64,000 nucleotides of DNA from Sclerotiophoma versabilis (taxonomy: Eukaryota > Ascomycota > Dothideomycetes > Pleosporales > Didymellaceae), in contig JAAROD010000094.1 in assembly GCA_012274445.1 (NCBI GenBank), positions 868,001-932,000 of the forward strand, given 5' to 3'. Shown here one piece after another: positions 11,176-21,733 of this stretch. Within the stretch, counting starts at the first letter, position 1. Every line of letters starts with the position of its first letter. Under the pieces are notes generated by a model. That model did no database searches, was not told the DNA's origin, and worked only from the letters and a program-made list of their open reading frames with translations. A program made the position numbers and the translations under genes.

Positions 11176-13323
11176 ATTTGCTGTGGTGTGGCTTGCAATT
11201 ATCTGGCCCCAGAAGGTGCCTAACTAAATAGCGGCAGAGTTATTCGATAACATATATATATACCCTTTGGCTAAAATCAGGTGTGCTGCTGCCTCTCGCA
11301 ACTCAATCTCGATTTCTAAGCTTGCTGATTGCTAAGCTGCAGGAGCGCATCAACGGCGCCGATACCAAATGTCAGCGCCCCTATGATTCGCGCTATGTGC
11401 TGTCTCGATAGAACTTTGCACATGACATAGTGTGACAGAGGTGTTCAGTCCTAACACACAGTGAATGACTTGGGTTTTGATCGCAATACACAATATGGAA
11501 CACCTGTTGATGGCAGCGCATCTATTTGTCGAGGCCAATCCACCCATGTCGACCTGGAATTGGAAGACAGCATTTCAACAACATCGATGAAAGCGTCGTC
11601 TACTTGGATACACTACTAATGAAGCGAATATCGTGATGGTGAAACAATGCAGAAGGTGGAAGATTGGATCCTGAGGTCTGGGGCCGCTCCGCTTGAGGAT
11701 ATGGCGCTAGAGTAGTCTTGCCTTTGATTGGCCCTCCAGCTGCCACTTTCGTGCATCAGCTTGTTCATATATTTCATCTATCTTAGAATGCTTCTTTCCC
11801 TGTCATGAACTGAGCTCGGTCAATACAAAATGGTGAAGCTCTAGGTCTTCCTGACCATAGCTTTAGCATCTCACTTACTCTAAACACTAAGGTCATCTTG
11901 ATTAAAAAAGACACCGCTCATCGCTGTTTTGTTTCATTTTAAACTATCTTGAAGAAAAAAAAGACCGAAGAGCTATGATACGCTTCGCGTAGATGCTGTA
12001 AGAAATCCCAATCCCGATTAGCAACGGAAATGTGTCTGTTCTTGCGCATTATGGACGTTCATCAAGTACACGAGCATCTTCCCATTTCAAGTTTTCCAAT
12101 AATAAACCTGGGTTGTGGAGCGTTGAGCTGGAAGCTATATCATGAATACCTTGCTTGCAATGTACAGATTGCAGCTTCCATTCATACTAGATAAGGGTTT
12201 TTCTGGAAAATAGACTCTTTGAGACGCGATTTCTTAACGTATCAATTTTTCCTACGTGGTGTGGCTATCTAAAACAATGCATAATTTCCAAGATTTATAC
12301 CCAGATAGCTTCGAGTACGCTCAGCTGCAACGCTCATCACCGATTCTCAGCTCGCCACGCCACCTCCATGAAGGGACGATCTCACACTCGATATTGCAAA
12401 GGGGTCAGATACTAACTTAGACTGGCAGCTCTATAATCATAGCTGAACCTATGAAGTCACCTCAGCAGTGTCCTCTCAAGCACATGGGACAGGTGAAGGT
12501 CGTGTTATCGGAGCAAATCCTGGTTCCAAAGCAGTGTTTGCGAAACCTTAGTTTGACCCGTCGAAAGGTAGCAGAACTTCCTAGCAATCTGCAGGTTTCG
12601 TATATTGTAACCCGCAATAAGGTGCATTGTCGTCTTTCGAATGCAAAACTAGTTTGATAATAATAGCTAGACTCTACGTCTTTTGGTCGCTAAGCTACAC
12701 GAGAGGATGTGCCGGCAAGCTCATGGCCTACAATCGGCTCCGCACTGACCTTGAACCATTCACTTATTTGATTGGCTCCAAGCAGGCATTATACACTTTG
12801 CGTTCTGGGTGCAGTGTTAAAACACATCACTCTGTTGAGATCGTGTTTAACACATTAAGTACATGTACGACACTGGTAGGGAATACATGTATGGCCATTA
12901 ATCTCCGCCAGGTAATTAAAATCTTCTCAATATGGACATTGCTGTGTTTGTTGTGACACAGACTGAAGAAAGGGTTTGTAGATGCGACGGCGCTAAATTA
13001 GTCTTCTAATTTTGATTGATTCTGTGGCTGCCACCGGGTGACGTACATTCAGGCGTCCATCACTATACCTTATCGTCATCATCATTGGTCTTCGCTCGAT
13101 GATCGGGATACAGGTACTTACTGCTAATTAAGGAGCGTTAATTGCCGAGTTCAGAAGTTGCAGGGTTTGAAGGCTTGAGAGAGTATGCCGTTGGCCCGCT
13201 TCTGCGCATGCCGTCAACGCTTACGGTACATCTTGAAAATCATCGCGGCTCGCAGATCGAAGACTTGGACTTTGCGAGACCTATTACGACCTCGTTTTGG
13301 TCGTGTCACCAGGGACTTGAAAC
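11176..13323. other. Gene-free stretch of about 2.1 kb
   Basis: Only short, unconvincing frames occur here (the longest, near 12627-12956, reads as composition noise with many Cys/Thr and no motif). The sequence is moderately AT-rich with CA-to-TA-looking decay in places. A perfect TATATATATA tract lies near 11253-11262, upstream of the MDR gene. I see no RNA gene. Confidence 0.5.
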
Positions 13324-13904
13324 ATGGTGAAGTTCCTGGATCCCGTTCTTCGAGTATCACCACCTTTGCACAAACAATGCATCTCGAACGAGGCCTTGGA
13401 TGTCAGACTGGCAGCCATACGTGAAGCCATAGCATCAGGAGAAGATCCAAACGAGCTGGGCGGCTGGAAAAATCCTGGAGTTGCCCGCCCGCTGCATTAT
13501 GCTCTCGACGATTCTGTGCAGCATGATTACAGACAACTCAAGCAGAATCTCCCTATTGTGAAATTGCTTCTCCAAGAAGGTGCCGATCCCAGGCTACCAG
13601 ATTTGAGGCCAGGACGCCGATCACCAATTGAGGAGCTTGAAGCGTGGTTCACAGCATACAATGAGGGAGATTACTCGAAATGGGCCAGAGAGGACCTTGA
13701 GTTGCACCCGTTCTACGGGGCAGCGCTGCAAGTCATGAAGAGAGTCGCAGCCGAGCTTGACGGTGAGCTTGCCTTCATTCCGTTATATGATAAACTACTA
13801 ACATTATAACTGCAAAAGCAATAGATGATTTGTTGGGTCAGCAAACTTCCAATACGAAGTCCGCTTACTTTAGGCATTGGTTTGACAGGTTGAAGTTCTG
13901 GTAA
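13324..13904 (+). CDS. Small ankyrin-repeat-like protein
   Basis: Model: join(13324..13762,13825..13904), 172 aa. The intron (GTGAGC, CTACTAAC branch, CAATAG) is 62 bases; splicing joins GAC G to AT GAT and gives an in-phase C-terminus ending FRHWFDRLKFW. The N-terminal half carries ankyrin-like spacing: AAIREAIASGEDPNELGG, RPLHYALDDS and LPIVKLLLQEGADPRLPD. No enzymatic motif is visible. Short standalone ankyrin proteins of this kind are common in ascomycete accessory regions, and their partners are unknown. It could be a remnant of a larger ankyrin protein, but the start context and clean splice favour an intact gene. Confidence 0.75.
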
Positions 13905-14747
13905 TTCTCCGGCCTTGCTTTCCCAACACACGAAGTTCTATACAGGTTCCACCACGTGGAGACGTTATCGATGGCAAGTACCTACCTGGAGGTACACAGA
14001 TCAGAGCATCGCCTCTGGGCATCCAACACTCTAGACATATTTACGGTCCGAACGCAGAGCTCTTCCGATCGTAGCGGTGGATCGAAGCAAGCATTGGTAA
14101 AGCGGCTGAGATGAATAGCACCGTCGATCTGTGCTTCCACTACGGAAAATATCAGTGCTTTCCAATCTCCACTCGAGCCTTTGCTCGGCACTCAATGCGC
14201 ACCCAGAAATCTTCCATAATCTATTAACCCTGGAAACCTTAGTCTCGATGCAATGTAGATGATCTCATGTCTGCGTTGATCACTTACAGCATTGGATAAA
14301 AGCAGTCGGTCCGTCCGACCGACAGACGCTGAAGTCGAACCTTGGAAAGAGCTGTTCCAAATCTAGCCGTCGCAATATCACAATCAATTAATATAACTGA
14401 CCTCTACAAAGAGCTTGTTGAACTCCATCAATGCAACAGACTTGCCAGGCGACTTAGGCAGCCAAATGGTGCCCGTTGTGCTGGTAAACCAACGTAAGAT
14501 TGGAGTAGTACTAGGCTGCGGACAAGAGCGGGCCGCAGATGGCACAACTTCCATTTCCCAGAATTAGGTTGTTTGTGTATTACGCACCGGTTGTAAGTGA
14601 TTTGGACGAAGACGTTCTCTATGGTCTGCAACTGCAATAACGTCTACTGGTGGCCATGTTATTCTTGAAATAAGAAGCACAGTGCCCTCAACAGACATGT
14701 GAGATAGGAATTTTCACAATAGCTTCCAGACCAGAATGGAAGCCATT
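13905..14747. other. Gene-free stretch
   Basis: I see no supported gene. A short near-palindrome, GGTCCGTCCGACCGAC, lies near 14309-14324; nothing else stands out. Confidence 0.45.
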
Positions 14748-15834
14748 CTAACTCCTAATCCGCTCCAGCACTTCCATCGTGTGTTCCCACACCCTCTTTC
14801 CGGTATCTTCCTTCCGTAATTTTGCCCAACTGACTCCTTTACTCTCGTCACATCTCTGCCCTACAGCATAAGCACCACCTCCTAATTCGTGCTGCGAGCT
14901 GTATGCCGCTTCGATGCCCTCAGTTACTGAGCCTTTAGCAGGATATCTCTTCGTCGCAAGAAACACCATCACCTGCCCGCAAACATCCGGACTCGTCATG
15001 TACCAGCTCACCAACGGCTTCATGATTCGCCAGGCTATCCGAAACCACAACGGGTTCACGTCGCTGTAGAAAACAGGTCCATCGACAAGCCCGGGGTAGA
15101 TGTGAACAAAACTGATTTTGCCAGCATGCTTCTCGGCTAGCTCTTCAAAAAAGAACGTCTTCATGAAGGTCGTGTTCCTTCGCACACTAGTAACGCCATA
15201 GCTTCCCGGTGGTGGAGTGCCAATGGGAAGTTCGCCAGGTTTGACGCTGTCTTCCATGTTTCCGGCAAAGATGGAAACCACATGCGCCGTATCAGGAGAT
15301 GCGAGAAGAAGCGGCGTTAGGTTCTGGATGAAGCGCATACGAGAGTAGTAAAGGAGTGACATCTGGGTGTCGAGACCCTCCGGAGTGACTGCAAGAGATA
15401 TATCAGCATTTGCAAAGGGCTTCGGAGTAGAAGTCCTTACCTTTCGACTCCTGCACGGGTGACTGTGCTGGGCTCAGATACAATACATCAATCCTCGCCG
15501 GACCTCCAGCAAACAGGAACTCCTTTTCTTGCCGGGTGATAATCTTGGAGACTTGATCGACCTCACGCATGAGCGACAGATCCGTTGCCTGCACAAAACG
15601 CCAATCCGACCCGGGGCTAGTCTTGCGACCATACTCGAGGAGAGCCTCTGCACGGGCAGCATTCCGTCCAACGATATAAATACGGAGCCTCGAGCCATGC
15701 TCTGCAAATACGTCCGCCCATGTTTTTGCGACGTATGATCCTATGCCTGTTGTTGCTCCAACGAGTGCAACCACGAGTGGACGCCCTTCCGGAAGTTCTG
15801 CGATGCCAGCGCGGATGGTTTGCAAGTCTGGCAT
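14748..15834 (-). CDS. Short-chain dehydrogenase/reductase
   Basis: Model: complement(join(14748..15388,15441..15834)), 344 aa. The 52-base intron (GTAAGG...CTTGCAG) joins TCGAAAG to TCACTCC in phase, giving QESKVTPEGLDTQM. The Rossmann start is VVALVGATTGIGSYVAKTWA, with the TGxxxGxG-type glycine pattern, and IYIVGRNAARAE follows as the cofactor-selecting segment (Arg suggests NADPH). LYLSPAQSP replaces the usual NNAG. An SYGVTSVRRNTTFMKTFFFE segment stands where YxxxK is expected (Tyr then Arg/Thr), so the catalytic lysine is atypical. FVHIYPGLVDGP matches the post-catalytic PG motif. This resembles the fungal SDRs close to retinol dehydrogenase-like proteins. Substrate unknown. Confidence 0.85.
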
Positions 15835-15989
15835 TTCGACTGCGTTGTGTAACAGAGACGAGGAGTGGCTGCAAATGAATTTTAATTCACGGCTTGGCTC
15901 ATACCTTTATACAGGCTCGCATTACAACCACGGAGCGGAGGCATGGGCGCACAATAACTCCTAGAGTTGACGCTAGAATGCTTTCAGTT

Positions 15990-16500
15990 TTAGTGCAACG
16001 CGGTGGTTGGCCATCGACTCCGAGTGGGCGCCTTGTCGGTATATGCTGTTGTACCGATGGACCGGTCTGGTAACACCGACAGTTGGTCAAAAACTGTGAT
16101 GCTGTGCGCAGGAGAATATGGTACCGGTATGTCTAAATCAAGGTCAATTTTGGATGCAGGCCTCTGCAAACGTTCAATGACACCCGATCGCTCTTCCATG
16201 TCTCGTTGGTTGATGCAAAGTGAATCGATCCGTAGGGTCGGCGTATGCCCATCCTTCTGTGCTGACAAGGTCTTCATGATATGGTGGAGGTTCTGAGTGA
16301 TTTTTGTGCGAACACTATGCAGAAGTACTGTCTTATGTGAAGGTCGATTATCTCATACGTATGATAGTGCATCAAACTCTGGTATATCCTCCAATGAAAC
16401 ACGCTACAGTTGACAGCTGGTAGGCCTTTGGCGTGACAGCGAAGGAAGGATGTGAAGAACGCGTATCTCCTGTCTGAAAGAATCAAGTGATTCGAAGGGA
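15990..16500 (-). pseudogene. HET-domain (heterokaryon incompatibility) gene relic
   Basis: Minus-strand translation gives, in order and in one frame, LEDIPEFDALSYV, a TGA, DNRPSHKTVLLHS, ITQNLHHIMKTL and LRIDSLCINQRDMEERS. These are the successive conserved blocks of the HET domain (ALSYVWGD... LRIDAICINQ...ERS). The TGA at about 16357-16359 stands exactly where HET proteins have Trp, so TGG changed to TGA; a TAG upstream stands at a probable Gln codon. After ERS the expected downstream block is missing and the frame ends at 15990. HET domains trigger cell death on non-self fusion. This copy is truncated and interrupted, so it should be dead. Confidence 0.7.
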
Positions 16501-16679
16501 TTTGTCGGTAGAGAACTCAACGTAACATCCCTTGATTTTGGGCTGCCGCCGAGGTTATAATATATTTTTCCCAACGAAACCATGCATACTGAAGCAGGCA
16601 ATGGGTTCCATTGCTATTCTGCATGACGTTGAAATGATGTAGATACGACAGAAAGTTGCCTGCTACGACATCATGACCT

Positions 16680-17065
16680 TCAACAGCAGTGCCGAAATGG
16701 ATGTTGATTGCTGGTGTCTGCTTCCGATTTGATTAGATATTCGGTCAGCGATACATGTGACAATGAAACAATGTGCGTACGATGCTCGGTGCCTGTCACT
16801 AGATGCTCGTAGATCAAGCGCGTTTCTATCACGATGAGATCTTGCAAAAGCTCGAAGAGGTTGTGGGCTTGGAGACTACCGGACTTGGAATCAAGTTGCG
16901 GGGTCAGCAGCACGAAAAGCGCATACTTTGACAAGCTCTTTGACATAAAGCGGACGAGATGCCGACACTGACCATTGCAGAGCTGGAAGAGCCTTGGAGG
17001 CAAAACTTTCTTCGATAACGTAATCTACCATCGAGATGGTCACACCATCGAAATAATCAGTAAAT
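16680..17065 (-). pseudogene. NACHT/ankyrin-type protein relic, downstream part
   Basis: The minus strand reads through DGVTISMVDYVIEE, SKALPALQWSVSASRPLYVK, ELVKVCAF and, after a frame break and stops, NLFELLQDLIVIE and HIVSLSHVSLTEYLIKSEAD. This is the order of the helical region that follows the NACHT ATPase in fungal NLR-like proteins (LxWLxFSxRPLxVxEL... LVxxxxxxVxLSHxSVxEYL). Frame changes and internal stops mark it as non-functional. Its upstream half appears to lie at 18715-18960, with a transposon relic between. Confidence 0.6.
17017..17061 (+). repeat. Left arm of imperfect inverted repeat flanking the transposon relic
   Basis: This 45-base segment pairs in inverted orientation with 18819-18863 with 7 mismatches (38/45). 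On the minus strand it encodes GVTISMVDYV of the NACHT relic, so it is derived from coding sequence rather than from a transposon end. Confidence 0.7.
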
Positions 17066-17089
17066 GCAGCAACCTACCTGTCTACCTTA

Positions 17090-18715
17090 ATATTTCAACG
17101 CCACAACCAGCTATTGTAATAAAAAGTAGACAGATTTAATTGCCTAATACTACTGCATCTTTTGTACAGGTGCGCTTATTGTGTCCTGGTTTAGCACAGC
17201 TTTTGCAGCGTTGAATCCACAACTAACTACTACCTGCTACTCTTCTCTCCTTACGCCTCTTCTCCTTAACCTGCACCTCTGCGTTCTTTTAAGTAATTAA
17301 CACCTCTGCCTCTGCCTGTAAAAGAGTCCCTCCCTTCTGGATTTGCTTCTTTTTACGCTTTTTACGCTTAGAAGCAGCGTTATTAGCTGCCTTAAGATCA
17401 GCTACTTAAGCTGCTAGAAGCACCTAGGAATGCACCATCATTTCAGCTCCCTTCTTGAACTGCTGTACCATCTCAATAATTAAAGCTGGAGATAAGCTAG
17501 CGTGAGTTTAAATCTAGTTTAAGATTAAGGTTAATTAAGTATCTATTTTAACAGCGTTGCTTGGTGTTTTTGGTTGCTAAGGGGTAGAGCCTAGTAGTAG
17601 TAGTGTTGGCGTGCAAGGCTTTACTTTAAGCTTAGATAGCACTGCCCCTAGGTTGTCTAGTACTAAACCAGCTGCTCTAAAGCTAGATTTAATATTATTG
17701 TACGAGAAAACACTGTTGTAGACCTTTCTATAGGTATCTAGAAAGGCCTTTTTATTAATATAGTTAATGTAGCTGTTTGCTAAGACTCTAATCTTCTTCT
17801 AGTACGCACGCTTTAAGGCAGCAAAACAACTAACATTAAGTAGCTAAAGAAGGTGTAAGGCATAAGCAGGCATGCAGAGGGTAATAATCTTACTCTGCTT
17901 ACAGAGATCTTAGAAGGCAAGTAATTAGTAGCTCTTATAGCTATTAAGTATAAGCAGTTAGTAACTACCTACTGTACGTGCCTCTGTATACTAAATAAAG
18001 TGCTTTAGCCAGTTAAGGCCAACTTTATTAGTAGTCCAACCATTGTTACTAACAGTAATTCTCTACTTCTTATTAGTTTAGTAATACCAGGCTTAATTGT
18101 AGTACTTTACTCTAAGGATAAAGAAGAGTAGGATTAACCACCCTATAGCGTTAATACTAGTAATTAATGTTACCTACTTATAGTTGCTAGGTTGAACTCT
18201 AATTAGCTTAAGACGCCTCTTAGATGTAGTTACAACCTTAACAGTTCCTCTAACACCTATTTAGAAGCCAGTCTTATTAAAGTTGTAGGTATCTTTGTCT
18301 AGAATACTATACTTAGCTTTAGTGTTGTGTATAAGGTTAAACTAGGGGCTAATAATAGCTAGATTGCTGCACAAGACCCTCTAGTAATCCTGAAGTCTAG
18401 TTATCTAGGATTTAATATCAGGTCTCTGGCTAATCAACTGATATACCTAGTTAATACTAACTATCTCTCTTCTATGCGCTACAAGCAGTTAATTAGCTAT
18501 ATTGCGTACGTAGCTGAACATAGAGGCAAACCCCTGCTTATTAAGCTTTCTTATTGTTTGTATAATCACCTCCTCTTTATTCTTTAAAAGCTTTAATCAA
18601 TTAGGGTAGGAATCGCGTTGTGAAGTTTAACCAGCGCGTTAGTTACTGATTGTGCTTTGATTAATGTTGTAGAGAGCAGCAGCGTGTTACTAGCTTAGTA
18701 ACGCGTTAGATTTTA
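17090..18715 (-). mobile_element. Decayed Fot1/pogo (Tc1-mariner superfamily) DNA transposon with RIP-like stops
   Basis: The block is markedly AT-rich. Its minus-strand translation, reading through stops, is a Fot1/pogo DDE transposase. In order it shows an N-terminal DNA-binding segment (LNKQGFASMFSYVRNIAN), YNFNKTGF (first catalytic Asp region, now Asn), VSNNGWTTNKVGLNWLKHF, IITLCMPAYALHLL, a stretch like LKRAY, IKSSFRAAGLVL, and a C-terminal basic tail followed by a zinc knuckle (CKSCAKPGHNKRTCTKD). Nearly every internal stop is TAA or TAG at a position where the family has Gln or Trp, the footprint of C-to-T change in CpA context. The ends are approximate; I could not define clean terminal inverted repeats or a TA duplication. 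Confidence 0.85.
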
Positions 18716-18990
18716 TTGCTTAGATAGCTAAGATAACTCTCTTCTTATAAGGGAGCGATTCAAGATCAGAATGTTGCAGCATTGTGATAGGTAGTAGAAA
18801 GAGATGTGGTCTTGGCAAAGTGATCATTTCAGTGGTGTAACCATCTCGATAGTGGATTACGTTACTACAAAAGGTTTGACGATATGTATCGTTGAGACCT
18901 TTTGGCAAGGTCGAGGTCTTGCCGCAACCTACTAGTTTCGTAAATGGACCGCCAGAATGTATCGACTGCGGGACGCACCTTTGCCTTCAA
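18715..18990 (-). pseudogene. NACHT-type ATPase relic, upstream fragment
   Basis: One minus-strand frame contains FTKLVGCGKTSTL, a Walker A-like GxxxxGKT/S pattern, followed immediately by LPKGLNDTYRQTF, which matches the LPxxLxxTYxxxL block that ends the NACHT domain in fungal NLRs. The ~150 residues normally between these blocks are missing, so this is a deleted copy. It lies upstream of the transposon relic in the same orientation as 16680-17065, which suggests one interrupted gene. The adjacent fragments are short, so this is an inference. Confidence 0.4.
18819..18863 (-). repeat. Right arm of imperfect inverted repeat flanking the transposon relic
   Basis: The plus strand here reads GVTISIVDYV, matching the minus-strand reading of 17017-17061. 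The two copies point at each other across the Fot1-like block. Confidence 0.7.
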
Positions 18991-19059
18991 GCCAGAGTAA
19001 GCCACAGGTAAGCCACCCCTTGTACTCCTCTCGCGCCGTAAGCCAGGGGGTGTTGGAAT

Positions 19060-19990
19060 TTCCTCGAGCCTCCGTTGAGGATCTATGTATTGTGCTCTGA
19101 TTCGAAGATCTGGCGTCCTGAGGCCAAAGCCATTCCAATAATCGGTAGTGGTTCGTCCGCTCATCTCTGTGAGATATTGTTTACGTTCATGGTACCGATC
19201 AAAGATTGCCAGACTGTGTGCAACGGATTCAAACAGAAACTGAAAGACTGGTTCCAAGGCTCTGCATGGGACAGATTGAGGCCGAACTTCAAGGAAGCAA
19301 AGATTACGAGGTTTTGAACACGGCTGCGGGACACACGCGACGCGCTGGACTTAGCGCTGGACCTCTGCTCGATCTGAATTACGGTCCAATGGTTACGGAT
19401 GTGACTGCGGACTAAGACATAGCAAGTTCAACGGACTTTGTGCATAGGATGCGCAAAAGTTCGAAGCAAACATGGAGAACTAGGTACTTAGCATGTCCGG
19501 CAAACTCGAAGGTCTGGAAATGAGCAGGCAAGAGGTTCTTGATGCAGTTGAAGGCTTGAGTGAGCAGAACCACCAGCTGGCTTTCCAGCAAGGCGAGAAT
19601 GCGCGACGACTGGTCGACCACGAACGGTTCCTTAGAGAAGCCGTGAAGTTTTGCACAGCCGGTTTTGAAAGAATGCGAAAAGAAGACTGGGAGCAAGGTA
19701 AAGCTGGCGAAGACCATGAATGAGGCTAAGCAGATCATCACCGTCTTTGGCAATGTGACTGGGGCATCGCAGGTGGAATCGAGATCGACATCATGATTGC
19801 TCAAGATAAGAGTCGACAAGTGGGATTCACCGACAACGCTGACTCGCCTTGAAGTTTCTTGAATGATAAGGAGCAAGTTTCAATCGTCAAGTATGGGTGA
19901 GATAGAGAAAAGGGCATAAAGTCTGGGACGCCAAGTCCGTATAATTGAAACCAAGCTAGATGCGATAAGCGTTCATATGCGCCTCGCTTG
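19060..19990 (+). pseudogene. Relic of a helical N-terminal (HeLo/NACHT-associated type) protein
   Basis: Plus-strand fragments in changing frames read like one all-helical protein: VCNGFKQKLKDWFQGSAWDR, TRLRDTRDALDLALDLCS, GLEMSRQEVLDAVEGLSEQN, ARRLVDHERFLREAVKFC, AKQIITVFGNVTGASQVES and LGRQVRIIETKLDAISVHMR. The order (long amphipathic helices, then a short glycine-containing segment) resembles the helical N-terminal domains of fungal NLR and HET-related proteins. At least three frame changes and several stops break it. I cannot name the family securely. An antisense frame at 18865-19257 overlaps it and may be chance. Confidence 0.35.
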
Positions 19991-20262
19991 CACACCAATA
20001 CATTCGTTCAAAGGCCGTTACATGTCATTCTCCTGGTCGACAATGATGCGTGTCCAGCACTGCACTTGCTGGGATCTGGGGTATCTTGTCCAAAAGCGAG
20101 ATGTGGTCGCAGCTACGCAATTGGGTGCATAATAGCACGTGGGTGCAGAGTATGGGTGTGGGTATACCTGTGTTAGCACAAGTGTACGGTGTCCCTCTGA
20201 TGTGGCATGCTCCATGAGCTGGTCCACGAGACAGTACCTTTCCAAAAGTTTCAAAGGTTGCT

Positions 20263-21160
20263 TCAAACGATTGGCGGTGTGATCATGCCGTCGCGCTGGC
20301 TCACAGTGATATCCTTTGTGTCGTGGTTCAAGCGCCTCGCCTTGGCACCGATGGCTCCTCCGGGATGATTCTTTTTGAAAACACTCTTCGTTTCTTCCTG
20401 ATACATGGCCTCCGCTGCAGTGAGCGCCAGCATGTCTCCAACGGCAATCGTCACAGTCGTGGATGTTGTGGGTGCACAGACGCCGAAGGAGACTTCCTCC
20501 AGCTCGTGAATCGGCGCAGGGAGCAGGATGGCGTCGGGACGCTCACTTAGCAGTGGGCACTTCGAAGGATGTGTGTGCGATGTAACGGCGATGATGGGCG
20601 TATGCGAAGGGATGTGGTCGAGTAAAGCCATAAGCTCGCCTGTCTTGCCAGAATATGAGATAAACATAATAGCATCGTCCTGTCCCAAGTTAGTAAATAG
20701 ATCGGCCCAACTTCCGACACCCACAACAAAGGTCGCTTAGTACCTTTCTGATATCTCCGAGGTCGCCATGGATCGCTTCAGCTGCATGCATGAAGGAGCT
20801 GGCTATCCCTAGGCTCTTCATAGTCGCGACCATCTTCCGCCCCACCAACCCGCTCTTGCCCACGCCACAAATGATGAGTTTGCCTCCTGCCTCATTGATG
20901 CTAGTTACCAACTCAACCGCCTGGAGCAGGCCTTCTCTGGCTACGGGATCTGTTTCGTACAAGATACTGACTTGTGAGAGCGCAGTTGCGGCGGTAGACA
21001 GGACGTGGACGGCGCGCGAAAGAAGACGTGTTCCTTCAGGGGCGCGAGAGCAGTCGGAAAGTGGGGGCGTTAATGGTTGAGTTTCCGAATCGGCGCGTTT
21101 CCGCTTTTGAGAGATAGGCGATGCTGGCGCATGCTGTGTGTTATCACTGATGGCTGCCAT
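20263..21160 (-). CDS. SIS-domain sugar-phosphate isomerase-like protein (KpsF/GutQ type)
   Basis: Model: complement(join(20263..20679,20744..21160)), 277 aa. The 64-base intron carries a perfect TACTAAC branch and joins DIRK to DDAIMF in phase 0. ATG 21160 is the first in-frame ATG; upstream only TTG exists. The SIS domain shows GGKLIICGVGKSGLVGRKM, SLGIASSFMHAAEAIHGDLG, AIMFISYSGKTGELMALLDH and FKKNHPGGAIGAK, all hallmarks of arabinose-5-phosphate isomerase-like proteins. Bacterial KpsF/KdsD proteins have two C-terminal CBS domains; this fungal protein has none and instead an N-terminal Ser/Pro-rich stretch. It probably isomerises or binds a phosphosugar. The true substrate in fungi is unknown to me. 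Confidence 0.88.
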
Positions 21161-21733
21161 ATCTTTGAGAGGTCTGGGTATCTGATAGATCGGAAGGCTG
21201 GGTGACTGTGAAAAAGATAAACAGCAGAACAATACAGCAGCTCCAAATAGCTAATTCGATGTCTTCCAAATGCTGAGGCGCTACCGGGAAGCGTCGGAGG
21301 TAAGTTCTAGACGTTCAAGGCGAGATTTCCTGGACAATGGATGACGCCGTCAACTGTTGTGACAAGCTGCCGGGTTGGATGACGCTGAAAGACAAGACTG
21401 GAAAAGGGCTGGACACGGGTAGGAGGGAACCGTAGCCATTATTAATGCTTCTTGAGCCCACATGTCAGCTTCAAGTCAATGTTCTGGCCTAGCGTGCTAG
21501 TCTACCTGATTCGGTGGTTGTCAGAGAACCCGTCGGCGAACCCTTGAAAGAAGAGATGGCGGCATCGACGCTAGCGCACGTGCTAAAGCCTTTCCTCGGT
21601 GCTTGGTGGGTTTGGCCAGAGCCCCTCGCTAACCAGAAACAACAAAACGCGCTGTCATGCATCGAAACCAACCATCAGTCCACGCTGTTGCTTCACCAGA
21701 TGCTGCGATCTGTGTGCACAGTCAACCCTGCGC
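21161..21733. other. Intergenic region between SIS and GNAT genes
   Basis: It holds the promoter of the SIS gene on its left and the 3' end of the GNAT gene on its right. I recognise nothing else. Confidence 0.4.

Noticed and set aside
12451..12956. Two short plus-strand frames in the 11-13 kb gap
   Set aside because: No motif, no conserved-looking composition and no splice-supported extension.
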